DNA of 64,000 bases, from NCBI RefSeq assembly GCF_002205645.1, contig NZ_NIOF01000009.1, forward strand, positions 1 to 64,000, read 5' to 3'. Below, in pieces: positions 34,958-44,163 of the stretch. The DNA is from Roseateles aquatilis. GTDB taxonomy: Bacteria > Pseudomonadota > Gammaproteobacteria > Burkholderiales > Burkholderiaceae_C. The stretch's first letter is position 1. Each line of letters begins with the position of its first letter. Below the pieces are notes generated by a model that did no database searches, was not told where the DNA came from, and worked only from the letters and a program-made list of their open reading frames with translations. A program made the translations under genes and the position numbers.

Positions 34958-36897
34958 GCGGGGCCCGACCGATGAAAGAGAAGAACGCGATGAACTGGTT
35001 GTCCCTGGATGCCTTCCTGACGCGCATTCGCCCGTACCGCGAGGCGCTGGCATTGGCGCTGGACATGGTGGCCGTGGCGCTGGCGTGGCAGGCGACCTAC
35101 CTGTTCCGACTGGGCTTCGAGCGCTGGTTCAGCGCGCGGCCCGCGTACGACCATTGGGTGATGCTGGCCGTGGTGGTGGCCTATGCGGCGGTGCTGAAGC
35201 TGTTCCGCGTGCCCAAGGGGATGTGGCGCTTCAGCGGCTTCGGCGAGGTGAAGCGGCTGGCGGCGGTGTGCATCGTGTCGGGCCTGATCGCGGCGGTGGC
35301 GGTGCTGATGGCACAACTGACGGCGGTACCGCGCGCGGTGCTGGCGCTGCATCCGGTCTTCACGCTGATGGCGCTGGCGATGATGCGCATGGCCTATCGG
35401 ATGCTCTACGAGCACATGCGCAGCCGCATCAGCGGCAGCGCGCTGGAGCAGCGCCGCGCGCTGGTGATGGGCGCGGGCGACGCCGGGCGGCTGCTGGTGG
35501 CCGGGATCCAGCACCAGCAGGGCTGGGTGGTGGTTGGGTACCTGGACGACGCGCCGGAGAAGCGCGGCGCGCGGGTGGCCGGGGTGCCGGTGATCGGCAC
35601 GCTGGAGGATGCGACGCGGCAGGCGGACATGCATGGGATCACGCATGTGATCGTGGCGATGCCCGCGGCGACGACGGTGGAGCGGCGTCGCGCGCTGGAC
35701 CTGGCCGGGAAGACCGGGCTGGCAGTGCTGACGGTGCCGAGCAGCCAGGAGTTGCTGGCGGGCCGGGCGGTGAATCAGGTGCGGGACATCGAGCCGGAGG
35801 ACCTGCTGGGGCGCGAGCCGGTCGAACTCGACGAGGGCGGCATCAGCGAGTGCATCGGCGGGAAGGTGGTGCTGATCACCGGGGCCGGCGGGTCGATCGG
35901 GTCGGAGCTGTGCCGGCAGGTGGCGCGGTACGGGCCGTCACGCATCGTGCTGTATGAGCTGAGCGAGTTCGCGCTGTACCGGATCGAGCAGGAGCTGAGC
36001 GAGGCGTTTCCGCATATTCCGCTGGTGAGGCTGATCGGGGATGTGAAGGATCTGGAGCATCTGCGGTTCGTGTTCGGGAAGTACCGGCCGCAGATCGTGT
36101 TCCATGCGGCGGCTTACAAGCATGTGCCGTTGATGGAGGAGGAGAACGCGTGGGCGGCGCTCCGGAACAACACGTTGGGGACGTATCAGGCCTGTCTTGC
36201 CGCCGCTGAGAACGACGTCGAGCGCTTCGTGCTGATCTCGACGGACAAGGCGGTGAATCCGACGAATGTGATGGGGGCGACGAAGCGGGCCGCAGAACTG
36301 GTCATCAGTCATATGGCGGGGCAGGGGCATGTCACCAAGTTCATGGCCGTCCGCTTCGGCAATGTGCTCGGATCAAGCGGGAGCGTGATTCCGAAGTTCA
36401 AGGAGCAGATCGCCAAGGGCGGGCCGGTGACGGTGACGCATCCGGACATCATTCGCTATTTCATGACGATTCCCGAGGCGGCGCGGCTCGTGCTGCAAGC
36501 GGGCGCGATCGGCGAGAGCGGGCAGGTGCTGGTGCTGGACATGGGCGATCCGGTGAGGATCGTGGAGCTGGCGAAGACGATGATTCGGATGGCGGGGCGC
36601 GCGGAGGAGGAGATCGGCATCCGGTTCACCGGACTGCGGCCCGGTGAAAAACTCTACGAGGAACTGATTGCCGACTCCGACAAGACGGTGCAGACGCGGA
36701 TTGCGCGGGTGCGTATCGCGAGGCTGGCGCAGGCCAACGTCGACGGCGAACTTTCGCAGTGGTTGACCACGCTTCAAGATCACTTGCCTGACACGCGGGA
36801 GTCGGTCGTGACGGCGCTCAAACGCTGGGTGCTCGAATATGGGCAACCGGAGCGCCCGCTCGCCGGGGACGGCACGCCGACGGGAACGGCGCCTTGA
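34954..36897 (+). CDS. Membrane nucleotide-sugar 4,6-dehydratase, CapD/WbpM/PglF type
   Basis: A 647-residue enzyme. Four hydrophobic segments lie within the first 150 residues, a CoA-binding-like domain follows (LVMGAGDAGRLLVAGIQHQ), then a catalytic SDR domain beginning VVLITGAGGSIGSELCRQV. The catalytic TDKA and M-x-x-x-K signature (ISTDKAVNPTNVMGATKRA) is the variant used by large UDP-GlcNAc 4,6-dehydratases in place of Tyr-x-x-x-Lys. It makes the 4-keto-6-deoxy sugar for the upstream aminotransferase. The last ~700 bases are less regular in codon choice than the first part. Confidence 0.93.
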   Translation: MSGARPMKEKNAMNWLSLDAFLTRIRPYREALALALDMVAVALAWQATYLFRLGFERWFSARPAYDHWVMLAVVVAYAAVLKLFRVPKGMWRFSGFGEVKRLAAVCIVSGLIAAVAVLMAQLTAVPRAVLALHPVFTLMALAMMRMAYRMLYEHMRSRISGSALEQRRALVMGAGDAGRLLVAGIQHQQGWVVVGYLDDAPEKRGARVAGVPVIGTLEDATRQADMHGITHVIVAMPAATTVERRRALDLAGKTGLAVLTVPSSQELLAGRAVNQVRDIEPEDLLGREPVELDEGGISECIGGKVVLITGAGGSIGSELCRQVARYGPSRIVLYELSEFALYRIEQELSEAFPHIPLVRLIGDVKDLEHLRFVFGKYRPQIVFHAAAYKHVPLMEEENAWAALRNNTLGTYQACLAAAENDVERFVLISTDKAVNPTNVMGATKRAAELVISHMAGQGHVTKFMAVRFGNVLGSSGSVIPKFKEQIAKGGPVTVTHPDIIRYFMTIPEAARLVLQAGAIGESGQVLVLDMGDPVRIVELAKTMIRMAGRAEEEIGIRFTGLRPGEKLYEELIADSDKTVQTRIARVRIARLAQANVDGELSQWLTTLQDHLPDTRESVVTALKRWVLEYGQPERPLAGDGTPTGTAP

Positions 36898-37793
36898 ATC
36901 GCGATCGAACACCTGTGGGCAGGCAGGGCGCGCGAGGCCGCGCCGTCATCGGTTTCGTGGGCGTGGCCCTGCTCGCCACGGTGGGGTTTCTGGCGACGAG
37001 CTGCGGGCGGCAATGGCTGCACCGGGTCGATTCGGCCGTGCTTGGCGAGCGCGGGACGGACACCTGGGCGCGCGTGCGCGGCTCCGAGGATTGGTCAGGC
37101 GTGGAGCCCTTGCGGCCGAACCAGGACTACGCCTGGCTGGCGGCCGCTGGCGCGCCGGTGCGCATCGCGCATGCGCTGGGGGAGTCCGACCTGCCCACCG
37201 CCAACACGCTGGGGGCGGCACGTCGGGCCTACCGAGCGGGCCTGCGTGTCCTGGAGGTCGATCTGGTGATGGAGGATGGCGAACTGCGCTGCCAACACGA
37301 TCCAGGCCCTCAAGGTGATCTCGTGAAGGACGGCTGCACCTTCGAGACACTGCTGACCACCGTGCCAGGCGATGCATGGATCCTGCTCGACCTCAAGAGC
37401 GACTTCGAGGCGGCCGGGGAATACGTCGTGAACCGCATCAAGGGAACCGCCGATGCGCGACGTGTCGTGTTCCAGCTCTACCAACCCCAGGACTTCTCGT
37501 TGTTCAACCGATGGCAATCCAAAGCGGATCTGCCCGGCCCGGTCCTGACCACGTATCGCGTCCGCCGGAGCGTCGATCATGTCGCCCTGCAGGCCGGTCG
37601 GCTCGGTGTCGCAGCCCTCGCGGTTCCGCTCGATCGGCTGCCCGCCCTCTCGGTGAGACCCGCCGGCGCGGTGGTGCTGGCCCATCCTGTTCACGATTGC
37701 ACCGCCTGGGCCGAGGCGATGCGTCGTGTCGACGGCGTCTACACGCTGTCCTCTCTCCAGTGCGCGCACTCCTTCAAGGTCGGTTCTTCATGA
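36894..37793 (+). CDS. GDPD-like phosphodiesterase family protein
   Basis: A 299-residue protein with an N-terminal membrane segment (GFVGVALLATVGFLATSC) and an exported domain. The catalytic pattern of the glycerophosphodiester phosphodiesterase/PI-PLC superfamily is visible: His93 (RIAHALGE), Glu121-x-Asp123 (LEVDLVMEDG) and His135 (CQHDPG). The start is TTG 36894, overlapping the dehydratase stop (TTGA). Its stop overlaps the following gene. In a sugar-polymer locus it could trim or transfer glycerophosphate substituents. Lipid attachment at the Cys is possible, though the lipobox is poor. Confidence 0.78.
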   Translation: MNRDRTPVGRQGARGRAVIGFVGVALLATVGFLATSCGRQWLHRVDSAVLGERGTDTWARVRGSEDWSGVEPLRPNQDYAWLAAAGAPVRIAHALGESDLPTANTLGAARRAYRAGLRVLEVDLVMEDGELRCQHDPGPQGDLVKDGCTFETLLTTVPGDAWILLDLKSDFEAAGEYVVNRIKGTADARRVVFQLYQPQDFSLFNRWQSKADLPGPVLTTYRVRRSVDHVALQAGRLGVAALAVPLDRLPALSVRPAGAVVLAHPVHDCTAWAEAMRRVDGVYTLSSLQCAHSFKVGSS

Positions 37794-39217
37794 GTTTTAT
37801 CTTCCGGACTGCTCGATCGCCTGCCGCGCAGCATGTCAATCGAGCAGCCTCCAGGGCCGCGCTGGCGGCTCGCTTCATCGTGATCGTTCTGGCGCTGCAC
37901 GCGCCGTCGTGGTTGAGCGCCTGGATCTTCCAGGCACCGCGCGCCGAGGAGCGCCCGCTGTTCAACCTCGATCTGCTGCTCGGCGCCGCCATCGCCTGCG
38001 TCTCGTCCCTGGGCGGCGCGATCGTGCTGGTGTTGGCCTGGGCCGCGGACGGCGCGCGCTCGGCCGCCAAGAACTATCACTTCATGTCGACGGTCGACTT
38101 CGTCGATGCGGCGCGCTTCGCCGACATGCTGAACCTGCCGGCCCTGTTCTCCAGGTCTCTTCTGGGGGCCCTCGCAGGCGCCCTGGTGTGCCTGTGGCTG
38201 GTTCTGAGGCTGACACGGCGATCGCGCCAGCTCGCGCTGCCGCTGCTGGCGCTCGCGGTGCTCGCGGCGGGGTGTGACATTGCCAACGGGTCCTTTCACC
38301 TGTTCGGCCTGGACAAGGACAAGCGCGCCGTCAGCTTGAACTTCGCGGGCAGTCCAGCCTGGAATGTCTGGGCCTCGGAGCGTCAGAGCCTGCAGGCTGC
38401 CGGGCCGGGTGCCCGGATCACGAACCCGGTCACATACCGGGCCTTGCAGACCTGGCAGGCCGAGCACCCCGGACGGACCTCCCTGCTGGTCCTGGTCGAA
38501 TCGATGGGACTGCCGCGCGATCCGGCGCTGCGTGGCTGGCTCCAGGGCCGGTTGATGACGTCGAGGCTGGCGGCTCGATGGGAGATGCAGTTTTCGGAAG
38601 AGGCGTTCAGCGGCTCGACGACCTTCGGCGAGCTCCGCACCTTGTGCGGACTGCATGTTCACTATTCGCGCCTGGATGATGAGCTCGCCGCGGGTTGCCT
38701 GCCGCGTCAACAGGCGGCGCAGGGGATGAGCAGCATTGGCATCCATGGCTTCGGCTTGCGCATGTTCGATCGATCGACCTGGTGGCCGCGAGTCGGACTG
38801 CGTCCCTGGAACTGGTTGGAGGGGGACGCGCCGAAGTCCATGAACTGCAATCCGGCCTTCCCGGGCGTCTGCGATGTCGACGTGCTGGCACAGGCCGTGA
38901 AGCAAGCGCAGGAGCCGCGCCGATTCGTGTACGCCCTCACGCTGGACACGCACCTGCCGCTGGATCTCAAGCGGTTGCCGCCGCTGCCCGTCGATCTTCT
39001 GAAGGCATGTTCCGCCTCGTCGACGCCGCTCGAAGCCTGCCAGTTGACGCGTCAGCTGGGCGATCTGTTGGCCCGGTTGGAATCGCTGCTGGCTGCGTCC
39101 GCTGCGACGCCGTTCCTCGTCGTCGTCGGCGATCACGCGCCGCCGTTCAGCGAGAGGTTCAACCGCGAGGCATTCGCGACGGACCGCGTGCCGCTGTTCG
39201 TCCTGAAGCCTCGCTGA
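37790..39217 (+). CDS. Alkaline-phosphatase superfamily membrane transferase (LtaS/OpgB-like)
   Basis: A 475-residue protein with about four N-terminal transmembrane segments and a periplasmic sulfatase-fold domain. SLLVLVESMG (Glu237) is the first metal ligand strand, GSTTFGELRTLCG holds the likely nucleophile Thr277 or Thr278, and VVVGDHAPPFSERF provides the Asp-His metal ligands. Lipoteichoic acid synthases, OpgB and EptA share this layout and transfer phosphoglycerol or phosphoethanolamine. It starts within the stop of the GDPD-like gene and closes the plus block. The longer frame from 37376 lies inside the GDPD-like gene. Confidence 0.8.
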   Translation: MSFIFRTARSPAAQHVNRAASRAALAARFIVIVLALHAPSWLSAWIFQAPRAEERPLFNLDLLLGAAIACVSSLGGAIVLVLAWAADGARSAAKNYHFMSTVDFVDAARFADMLNLPALFSRSLLGALAGALVCLWLVLRLTRRSRQLALPLLALAVLAAGCDIANGSFHLFGLDKDKRAVSLNFAGSPAWNVWASERQSLQAAGPGARITNPVTYRALQTWQAEHPGRTSLLVLVESMGLPRDPALRGWLQGRLMTSRLAARWEMQFSEEAFSGSTTFGELRTLCGLHVHYSRLDDELAAGCLPRQQAAQGMSSIGIHGFGLRMFDRSTWWPRVGLRPWNWLEGDAPKSMNCNPAFPGVCDVDVLAQAVKQAQEPRRFVYALTLDTHLPLDLKRLPPLPVDLLKACSASSTPLEACQLTRQLGDLLARLESLLAASAATPFLVVVGDHAPPFSERFNREAFATDRVPLFVLKPR

Positions 39218-39320
39218 AGACGGCGCGCTCAGCCGATGGCCGGGGCGCGCGCCCTGTCGAACGACCCGCGGCGCCGGTTGACGAGGACGACGGCGGAGGT
39301 TCGGAGCGCTCAGTACGCGT

Positions 39321-40544
39321 TCAAGGTGCGCTCAAGGGGTGTGCTTGAGGCATTCCCAAGCGCCTCGCGATGACATCCACCATCGGTTGCAGCATGGCTT
39401 CCCAGCTGTGATGGGATTCCACGTGGGCGCGCGCCGCCTGGGCCATCCGGCTCGCCGCGGCTCGATCGTCGAGCAGCCGGAGCACGCGTGCGGCAAATGA
39501 GGAAGGGTCGTCCGCGACGGCGAGCTCGACGCCGTCTCTTGCGTGGAATCCTTCCAGGCCGATCGAGGTGGACACGGTGGGAAGTCCCAGGGCCATGTAT
39601 TCGAGCACCTTGTTCTGCACTCCTGCGCCAAGGCGCATCGGACAGACGCCGATGGCGCCGCCGTGTGCCGCGACCGCCACGCTGTCCACCTGGCCGGTGA
39701 CGACGACCCCGTCGATGTGCTCCAGTTGCGTGCGTTCATTCGGGCCGATGCGACCGATCACGCGCAGGCGTACCTCCGGCCTGTCGCGCCGGATCAGGGG
39801 CAGAATCTCGCGCGCCATGTACTGCACGGCGTCGAGATTCTGCAAGGTGGTCATGTTGCCGATGAACACCAGATCGCCTGTGACGGGCGAGAAGTCGTAG
39901 GGCAGGCTCGACAGATCGACGCCGTTGGAAACCACTGTGACCCGGGCCAGGCGACCGGCATCGTTGCCGAACAGGAATTCGCGGTCGATCGCGGAGACCA
40001 GGAACGAGTGGTCGAAGTCATCGACGACGGCCCGTTCGTAGGCCTCCAGGCGCTCGCTTTCGATGCGATAGACCTGCGAGCGCAGGTCCAGCGAAGCGCG
40101 CCGCTCACGGCCGACGCGGGCGTAGTTCAACGAGATGGCATCGGTCATCTCGAGAAACTTGGGCTGCGGTAGATCGCGAATCGCGTCCCCCGTGCGGATC
40201 AAGTGCGCCAACACGCCGTCATGCTCCGGCGCCAATGACTTGATGCGCCCGCGGAACTCGGCGGACCGGTAGTAGGCGTTCTGCAGCGGGGTTCGTGTGG
40301 GCAGCGCCAGCAGCGTGTTCAGACGTGAGCGCCACTTGGGCAGGTAGACGCGCTCGATGCGATCGAAAACACCGTCCATCGGCAGCGCCGAGGTCATCTC
40401 GGCTTCGCTCTCGCACAGGCTGAGCAGGGTGAGACGGAAATGCGCGGACAACACCTTGCAGATGAAGAAGATGCGCAGCCTGTCTCCACCGATGACCGGA
40501 TAGGGATAACGAGGCGTGAGAATGAGCAGACGGGGGCGCAGCAT
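39321..40544 (-). CDS. Glycosyltransferase family 4
   Basis: A 407-residue GT-B enzyme with a typical N-terminus (LLILTPRYPYPVIGGDRLRIF) and a donor-binding region with GVCPMRLGAGVQNKVLEYMA and LGLPTVSTSIGLEGF. It resembles the sugar-PEP-CTERM/Stp1/WreQ group of GT4 enzymes. It is the last gene of the minus block and starts directly after the stop of the preceding gene with no spacer. Acceptor and donor unknown. Confidence 0.86.
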   Translation of the reverse strand: MLRPRLLILTPRYPYPVIGGDRLRIFFICKVLSAHFRLTLLSLCESEAEMTSALPMDGVFDRIERVYLPKWRSRLNTLLALPTRTPLQNAYYRSAEFRGRIKSLAPEHDGVLAHLIRTGDAIRDLPQPKFLEMTDAISLNYARVGRERRASLDLRSQVYRIESERLEAYERAVVDDFDHSFLVSAIDREFLFGNDAGRLARVTVVSNGVDLSSLPYDFSPVTGDLVFIGNMTTLQNLDAVQYMAREILPLIRRDRPEVRLRVIGRIGPNERTQLEHIDGVVVTGQVDSVAVAAHGGAIGVCPMRLGAGVQNKVLEYMALGLPTVSTSIGLEGFHARDGVELAVADDPSSFAARVLRLLDDRAAASRMAQAARAHVESHHSWEAMLQPMVDVIARRLGMPQAHPLSAP

Positions 40545-41561
40545 TCAGAGGCCTGCCTTCAACCATTGACGGAGATTCCTTGCCAGCAACTTGTCTTCGG
40601 CCGGTTCCTGGGGCGGTAGCGCTGATCTGTCGATGCCCTCGATGACATGGACGGCCTGCGCAAAACTCTGGCTGTCGCCGTACAGCTGGACCGTGTGGTC
40701 CTTTTGGTCGCGGAAAGGCGGGATATTGGTGGCGATCGTGTACTTGGCGCAGCATTTGGCCTCCGCGATCGAGCGCCCGTAGCCCTCGTTGCGCGAATGC
40801 ACCCATACCCAACGGGAGCGCATGTAGGCCTCCACGACCTCGCGGTCGGTCAGCCGAGGCAGGACGCGGATCAACGTCGGATCGATGTCCGGGTGCTCCG
40901 CGAGCCAGCGTTGCGTGATGGCCGTATCACCGGCCAAACCCAGCAGCGCCACGGGGATGCGCCGGTTGGCCAGGAACGACGCGTATAGATCCAGAGCGCC
41001 GCGCAGGTCCTTGTTCTGGCCCACGCCGGTGCAGAGCAGGACCTGGTCGCCTTGAGGGAAGCTCAGGCCCTTGATGGCGGCACGGAAGGTCCAAAAGCCG
41101 TTGGGCAGCACCATTCGTCGTGACTTGGAGAACGCCTTGAGCTTCTGCGCCACGCGGTAGGTGGCCGTCGAGACGCAGGCGACGTCGCGACCGAGCGCCG
41201 CATGCACGCATTGGGTGAAGCGGACGTAACGCGCGACCTTCGATTTGTCCCCTTTTCGATTGGGAATGAAATCGTGAACGATCAGCAGCGATCCCGGATG
41301 CAGGCTGCCCAGGACGGACGCGGTGTTGTAGGGGTATACGGCGCGCGAATGAAAGAGGGCCAGCACGGGCATCAGGAACTGCTCGTACAGCATGAACAGG
41401 ACGTTCTGCGCTCCCTTCGGAAGACGCCGCGCCCACACCGGGCAGCACAGTTCAACGACATGGTGGCCATCCATTTCAAGCGCCTGACGCAGGTTCTTGC
41501 AATAGATGGGGATCCCTCTCTCCATGACGCCGGAGAAGAAGTTGAATATCAGAATTCGCAT
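40545..41561 (-). CDS. Glycosyltransferase, GT4-like
   Basis: A 338-residue GT-B-like protein, beginning RILIFNFFSGVMERGIPIY. The donor domain contains LLCTGVGQNKDLRGAL and SRWVWVHSRNEGYGRSIAEA, where the second Glu region corresponds to the GT4 E-x7-E motif. Assignment to family 4 is by these motifs and context; specificity is unknown. It starts 42 bases after the Wzy-like gene. Confidence 0.8.
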   Translation of the reverse strand: MRILIFNFFSGVMERGIPIYCKNLRQALEMDGHHVVELCCPVWARRLPKGAQNVLFMLYEQFLMPVLALFHSRAVYPYNTASVLGSLHPGSLLIVHDFIPNRKGDKSKVARYVRFTQCVHAALGRDVACVSTATYRVAQKLKAFSKSRRMVLPNGFWTFRAAIKGLSFPQGDQVLLCTGVGQNKDLRGALDLYASFLANRRIPVALLGLAGDTAITQRWLAEHPDIDPTLIRVLPRLTDREVVEAYMRSRWVWVHSRNEGYGRSIAEAKCCAKYTIATNIPPFRDQKDHTVQLYGDSQSFAQAVHVIEGIDRSALPPQEPAEDKLLARNLRQWLKAGL

Positions 41562-41603
41562 CGGATTCCAGAGTTCAGTCGTGTGGGCTTCGGCGGAGTG
41601 GCT

Positions 41604-42965
41604 TCAGTTCTGCGGCGACGAGGTCGCCGGATCTCCCTGGGAGGCCCGCTTCACCAGCAGGCCGATCAGCAGGAGATAAGGCAGGCTTTTCAGGATGAAT
41701 ACCAGCGGCTGCAGCAGTTCCGCGCGCAGGGTATAGAGGAACGCGGGAGCCAGGGCGCACAGCAGGGCCAGGCTGACGATGGTCTTGCGCCGTTCGAGGA
41801 ATCGAAGCACGCCGTACAGCACGATCAGATAGAGGCTGGCGGCCAGCGGCCAGAACGGGCCGCTCATCAGCAGCACTTCGAAGATGAGCGATGAACTGAC
41901 GCTGGTCAGCGGATTCGGATTGCCGGTGAGGCAGTAGTTGAATTCGCCGGACAGTTGCGCCCCGCTGCCGACGCCGATCAGCGTCCAGAATTGCGTGAAC
42001 ACCAGCGAGCCGTCCAGGTTCTTCAGGCATTGCGGTTGCGACGCCACCGCCAGCAGGCCGTTGACGATGGAGGCCAGGGAATCGAGCACGATCAGCAGAT
42101 ACTCGGACAGCGGAATCTCGAAGCCCTCCCGGAGGAAGGACACCATGGAGAGCGCCAGGAAGGCCGCCGCGAGCATGAGGGGCGACGATATCTTCTGAAA
42201 CACCGTGGCGGCTTTGTCACGCTCGAAGAGCGAGAGGATGTATATCGCGGCAAGTACGCCGAAAAAGCCTTTGTTTCGAATGCCGATGACGATGTCGGAA
42301 ATGATCAGGATCAGGCACGCGATCTGCATGAGCGGCCGGTTCCGGAAGAGCGCGATCCCGATGATGCCGGTCAGCAGGCTGCCGCCGCTGAGGACGCGAA
42401 TCCAGGTGGGGACTGCGCTGAGCAGCGCCTCGCCGTCGATCCAGATGGCCAGGTGCCCGTACTCGCTTGAACTCAGGACGCCGAAGTACGCGCGAAGTTT
42501 GTACGCCTGTGCCAGAGCGACGGCTGCGAAGACGAAGTTGAAAGCCTTGTTCGGCTCGAAGGTGAATGGCTGATCGTCCTTCTGCTTGTCGGCGCCCTCG
42601 CAGTGGCTGAGTACCGTCAACAGATTGCCGATGCTCAACAGCCCGAGCAGGAAGTCGATCTGAGGGGCATCGTTGAGCGGATTGCTCAGGACCCAGGCGA
42701 CGCACGGAATGCCGAAGAGAAGTCCGTAGCTGATGGCCATCACCAGAAAGAAGCCGAAGTTCTGCTTCCGCCGCCCGTACAAATGCAGGAAGCCGCCGAG
42801 ATAACACGCCGAGACCAGGCGGATGGCCAGGGCGGTCTCTCCAATGGCGGCCAGGGCATAACCCACGCCCGTGAGGGCGGCAAAGGCGCAGAACCAGAGG
42901 AAGATCGCGGCGCCATTGGGGGGGACGCGCGGCACTGGAATCTTCATTGCTTCGGAAGTTGACAC
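41604..42965 (-). CDS. wzy: O-antigen/exopolysaccharide polymerase, Wzy-like
   Basis: A 453-residue protein with about 11-12 hydrophobic helices and a large loop near residue 315-350 (LVFTQFWTLIGVGSGAQLSGE), the usual Wzy layout, with very low similarity expected between family members. It would polymerise flipped repeat units in the periplasm. The start is GTG 42965 because GGAGG (42971-42975) lies five bases upstream; a TTG at 42992 and an ATG at 42947 lack this support. It is the only clear polymerase candidate in the locus. Its lower GC than the flanks is typical for wzy genes. Confidence 0.75.
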   Translation of the reverse strand: MSTSEAMKIPVPRVPPNGAAIFLWFCAFAALTGVGYALAAIGETALAIRLVSACYLGGFLHLYGRRKQNFGFFLVMAISYGLLFGIPCVAWVLSNPLNDAPQIDFLLGLLSIGNLLTVLSHCEGADKQKDDQPFTFEPNKAFNFVFAAVALAQAYKLRAYFGVLSSSEYGHLAIWIDGEALLSAVPTWIRVLSGGSLLTGIIGIALFRNRPLMQIACLILIISDIVIGIRNKGFFGVLAAIYILSLFERDKAATVFQKISSPLMLAAAFLALSMVSFLREGFEIPLSEYLLIVLDSLASIVNGLLAVASQPQCLKNLDGSLVFTQFWTLIGVGSGAQLSGEFNYCLTGNPNPLTSVSSSLIFEVLLMSGPFWPLAASLYLIVLYGVLRFLERRKTIVSLALLCALAPAFLYTLRAELLQPLVFILKSLPYLLLIGLLVKRASQGDPATSSPQN

Positions 42966-42981
42966 GCGGTCCTCCGGCTGC

Positions 42982-44163
42982 TTACACGCCAAACTTCTTG
43001 CTCAGGAAACGCCAGACCAGCATGGGCAGGGCGTATCGCAGCCCATTCACCCGGCGGCCGCTGGATTGCAACAGCGCCTTGGCGGTGACGTCCACGACGT
43101 TCTTGGGCGAGAACGGCTGGATGCGCTTGATCGACGCTTCCTCGACGTACTTGTACTGCTCGGGCTTGGCGGCCAGGAGCTGGGCGATCAGATCCCCGAT
43201 TGGCTTCTTCGGGTAGGGCAGTTGGGGTTCGAAGAAGCTGGTCCCGGGGATCTCATGGAGAAAGCCATAGGTTTCCGCCGCCGTGGCGTATTCGATCGCC
43301 GCGATGCTGGGCACTCCGCAGGCGGCGGCTTCCATGACCGCGGTGCCGGAGCCGACGAACACCAGCGCATCGCTGACTGCTTCCTTGAATCGGGCGTAGT
43401 CGAGTGAGCCATGAAGAATGACGGCCTCGGAGAGCCCCTGCTCCGAGATCGCCGCGCGCAGGGCAGCCTCGTCCGGGCCATCGCCGTAGATGTGGTACGT
43501 CACCGGATGACCCTGCGCCCGCAGCGTCTTCACGACCTCCAGCATGGTGAAGTTGTAGGTCTTGAAGTCGCACAGCCGCCCGATGGAGACGATCTTGTGA
43601 CGATCCACGGCCTCCCGGCTAGGGGGGAAGTACTTGTCGATGTCGATCATCAGCGGAACGACAGGCGCCTGCGAAAAGGAGCGGCCGAGCAAACGTTCGT
43701 GATGGGCCTTGGCCGCGTCGTTGCCGAACACCTTGTTCTGGTCGGGCACGCCGTCCCGGAAGATCTGGCGAATGGCCTGGTGATGACGAAATCCCGCCAT
43801 GACCGGCGGGCAGAAAAGCTCGGTCTGATAGACCCCCGCGAGCACATGCGCCTTCCTGTAGACGAACTGCTGCAACAGAGCCGCCAGGATCAGCGCGTAA
43901 TTGATCGTCGCAAAGATGTAGTCGAACTCTGCGCCCAGCCGACTGCGCATCCGCGACGGAATCGGCGTGGCGATATCCGACAGGAAGACGACCGTGGCGT
44001 GCTCCTGCAACTGAGCGAGGAGCACCGGATCGTATGCTTTTCTCAACAGCAGAACCGTGGCGTCGAATCCCTTGGCCTTGAGCTCGCGGATGAGCCTGAG
44101 CAGGAGTGTCTCCACGCCGCCCATCTCGAAGTACAGATTGATGAACAGGATGCGCTTATTCAT
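42982..44163 (-). CDS. Glycosyltransferase, GT4-like
   Basis: A 393-residue GT-B enzyme. The N-terminal acceptor domain is ILFINLYFEMGGVETLLLRL, a common GT4 start with the glycine-rich loop, and the donor domain has IVSIGRLCDFKTYNFTMLEV and VGSGTAVMEAAACGVPSIAA. It overlaps the flippase stop by eight bases and ends 16 bases before the polymerase start. Confidence 0.87.
   Translation of the reverse strand: MNKRILFINLYFEMGGVETLLLRLIRELKAKGFDATVLLLRKAYDPVLLAQLQEHATVVFLSDIATPIPSRMRSRLGAEFDYIFATINYALILAALLQQFVYRKAHVLAGVYQTELFCPPVMAGFRHHQAIRQIFRDGVPDQNKVFGNDAAKAHHERLLGRSFSQAPVVPLMIDIDKYFPPSREAVDRHKIVSIGRLCDFKTYNFTMLEVVKTLRAQGHPVTYHIYGDGPDEAALRAAISEQGLSEAVILHGSLDYARFKEAVSDALVFVGSGTAVMEAAACGVPSIAAIEYATAAETYGFLHEIPGTSFFEPQLPYPKKPIGDLIAQLLAAKPEQYKYVEEASIKRIQPFSPKNVVDVTAKALLQSSGRRVNGLRYALPMLVWRFLSKKFGV

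Noticed and set aside
39218-39320. A terminator at the junction of the two convergent polysaccharide blocks
   Set aside because: There is a GC palindrome near 39245-39256, but no stem followed by a T tract on either strand, so I could not support a specific terminator.
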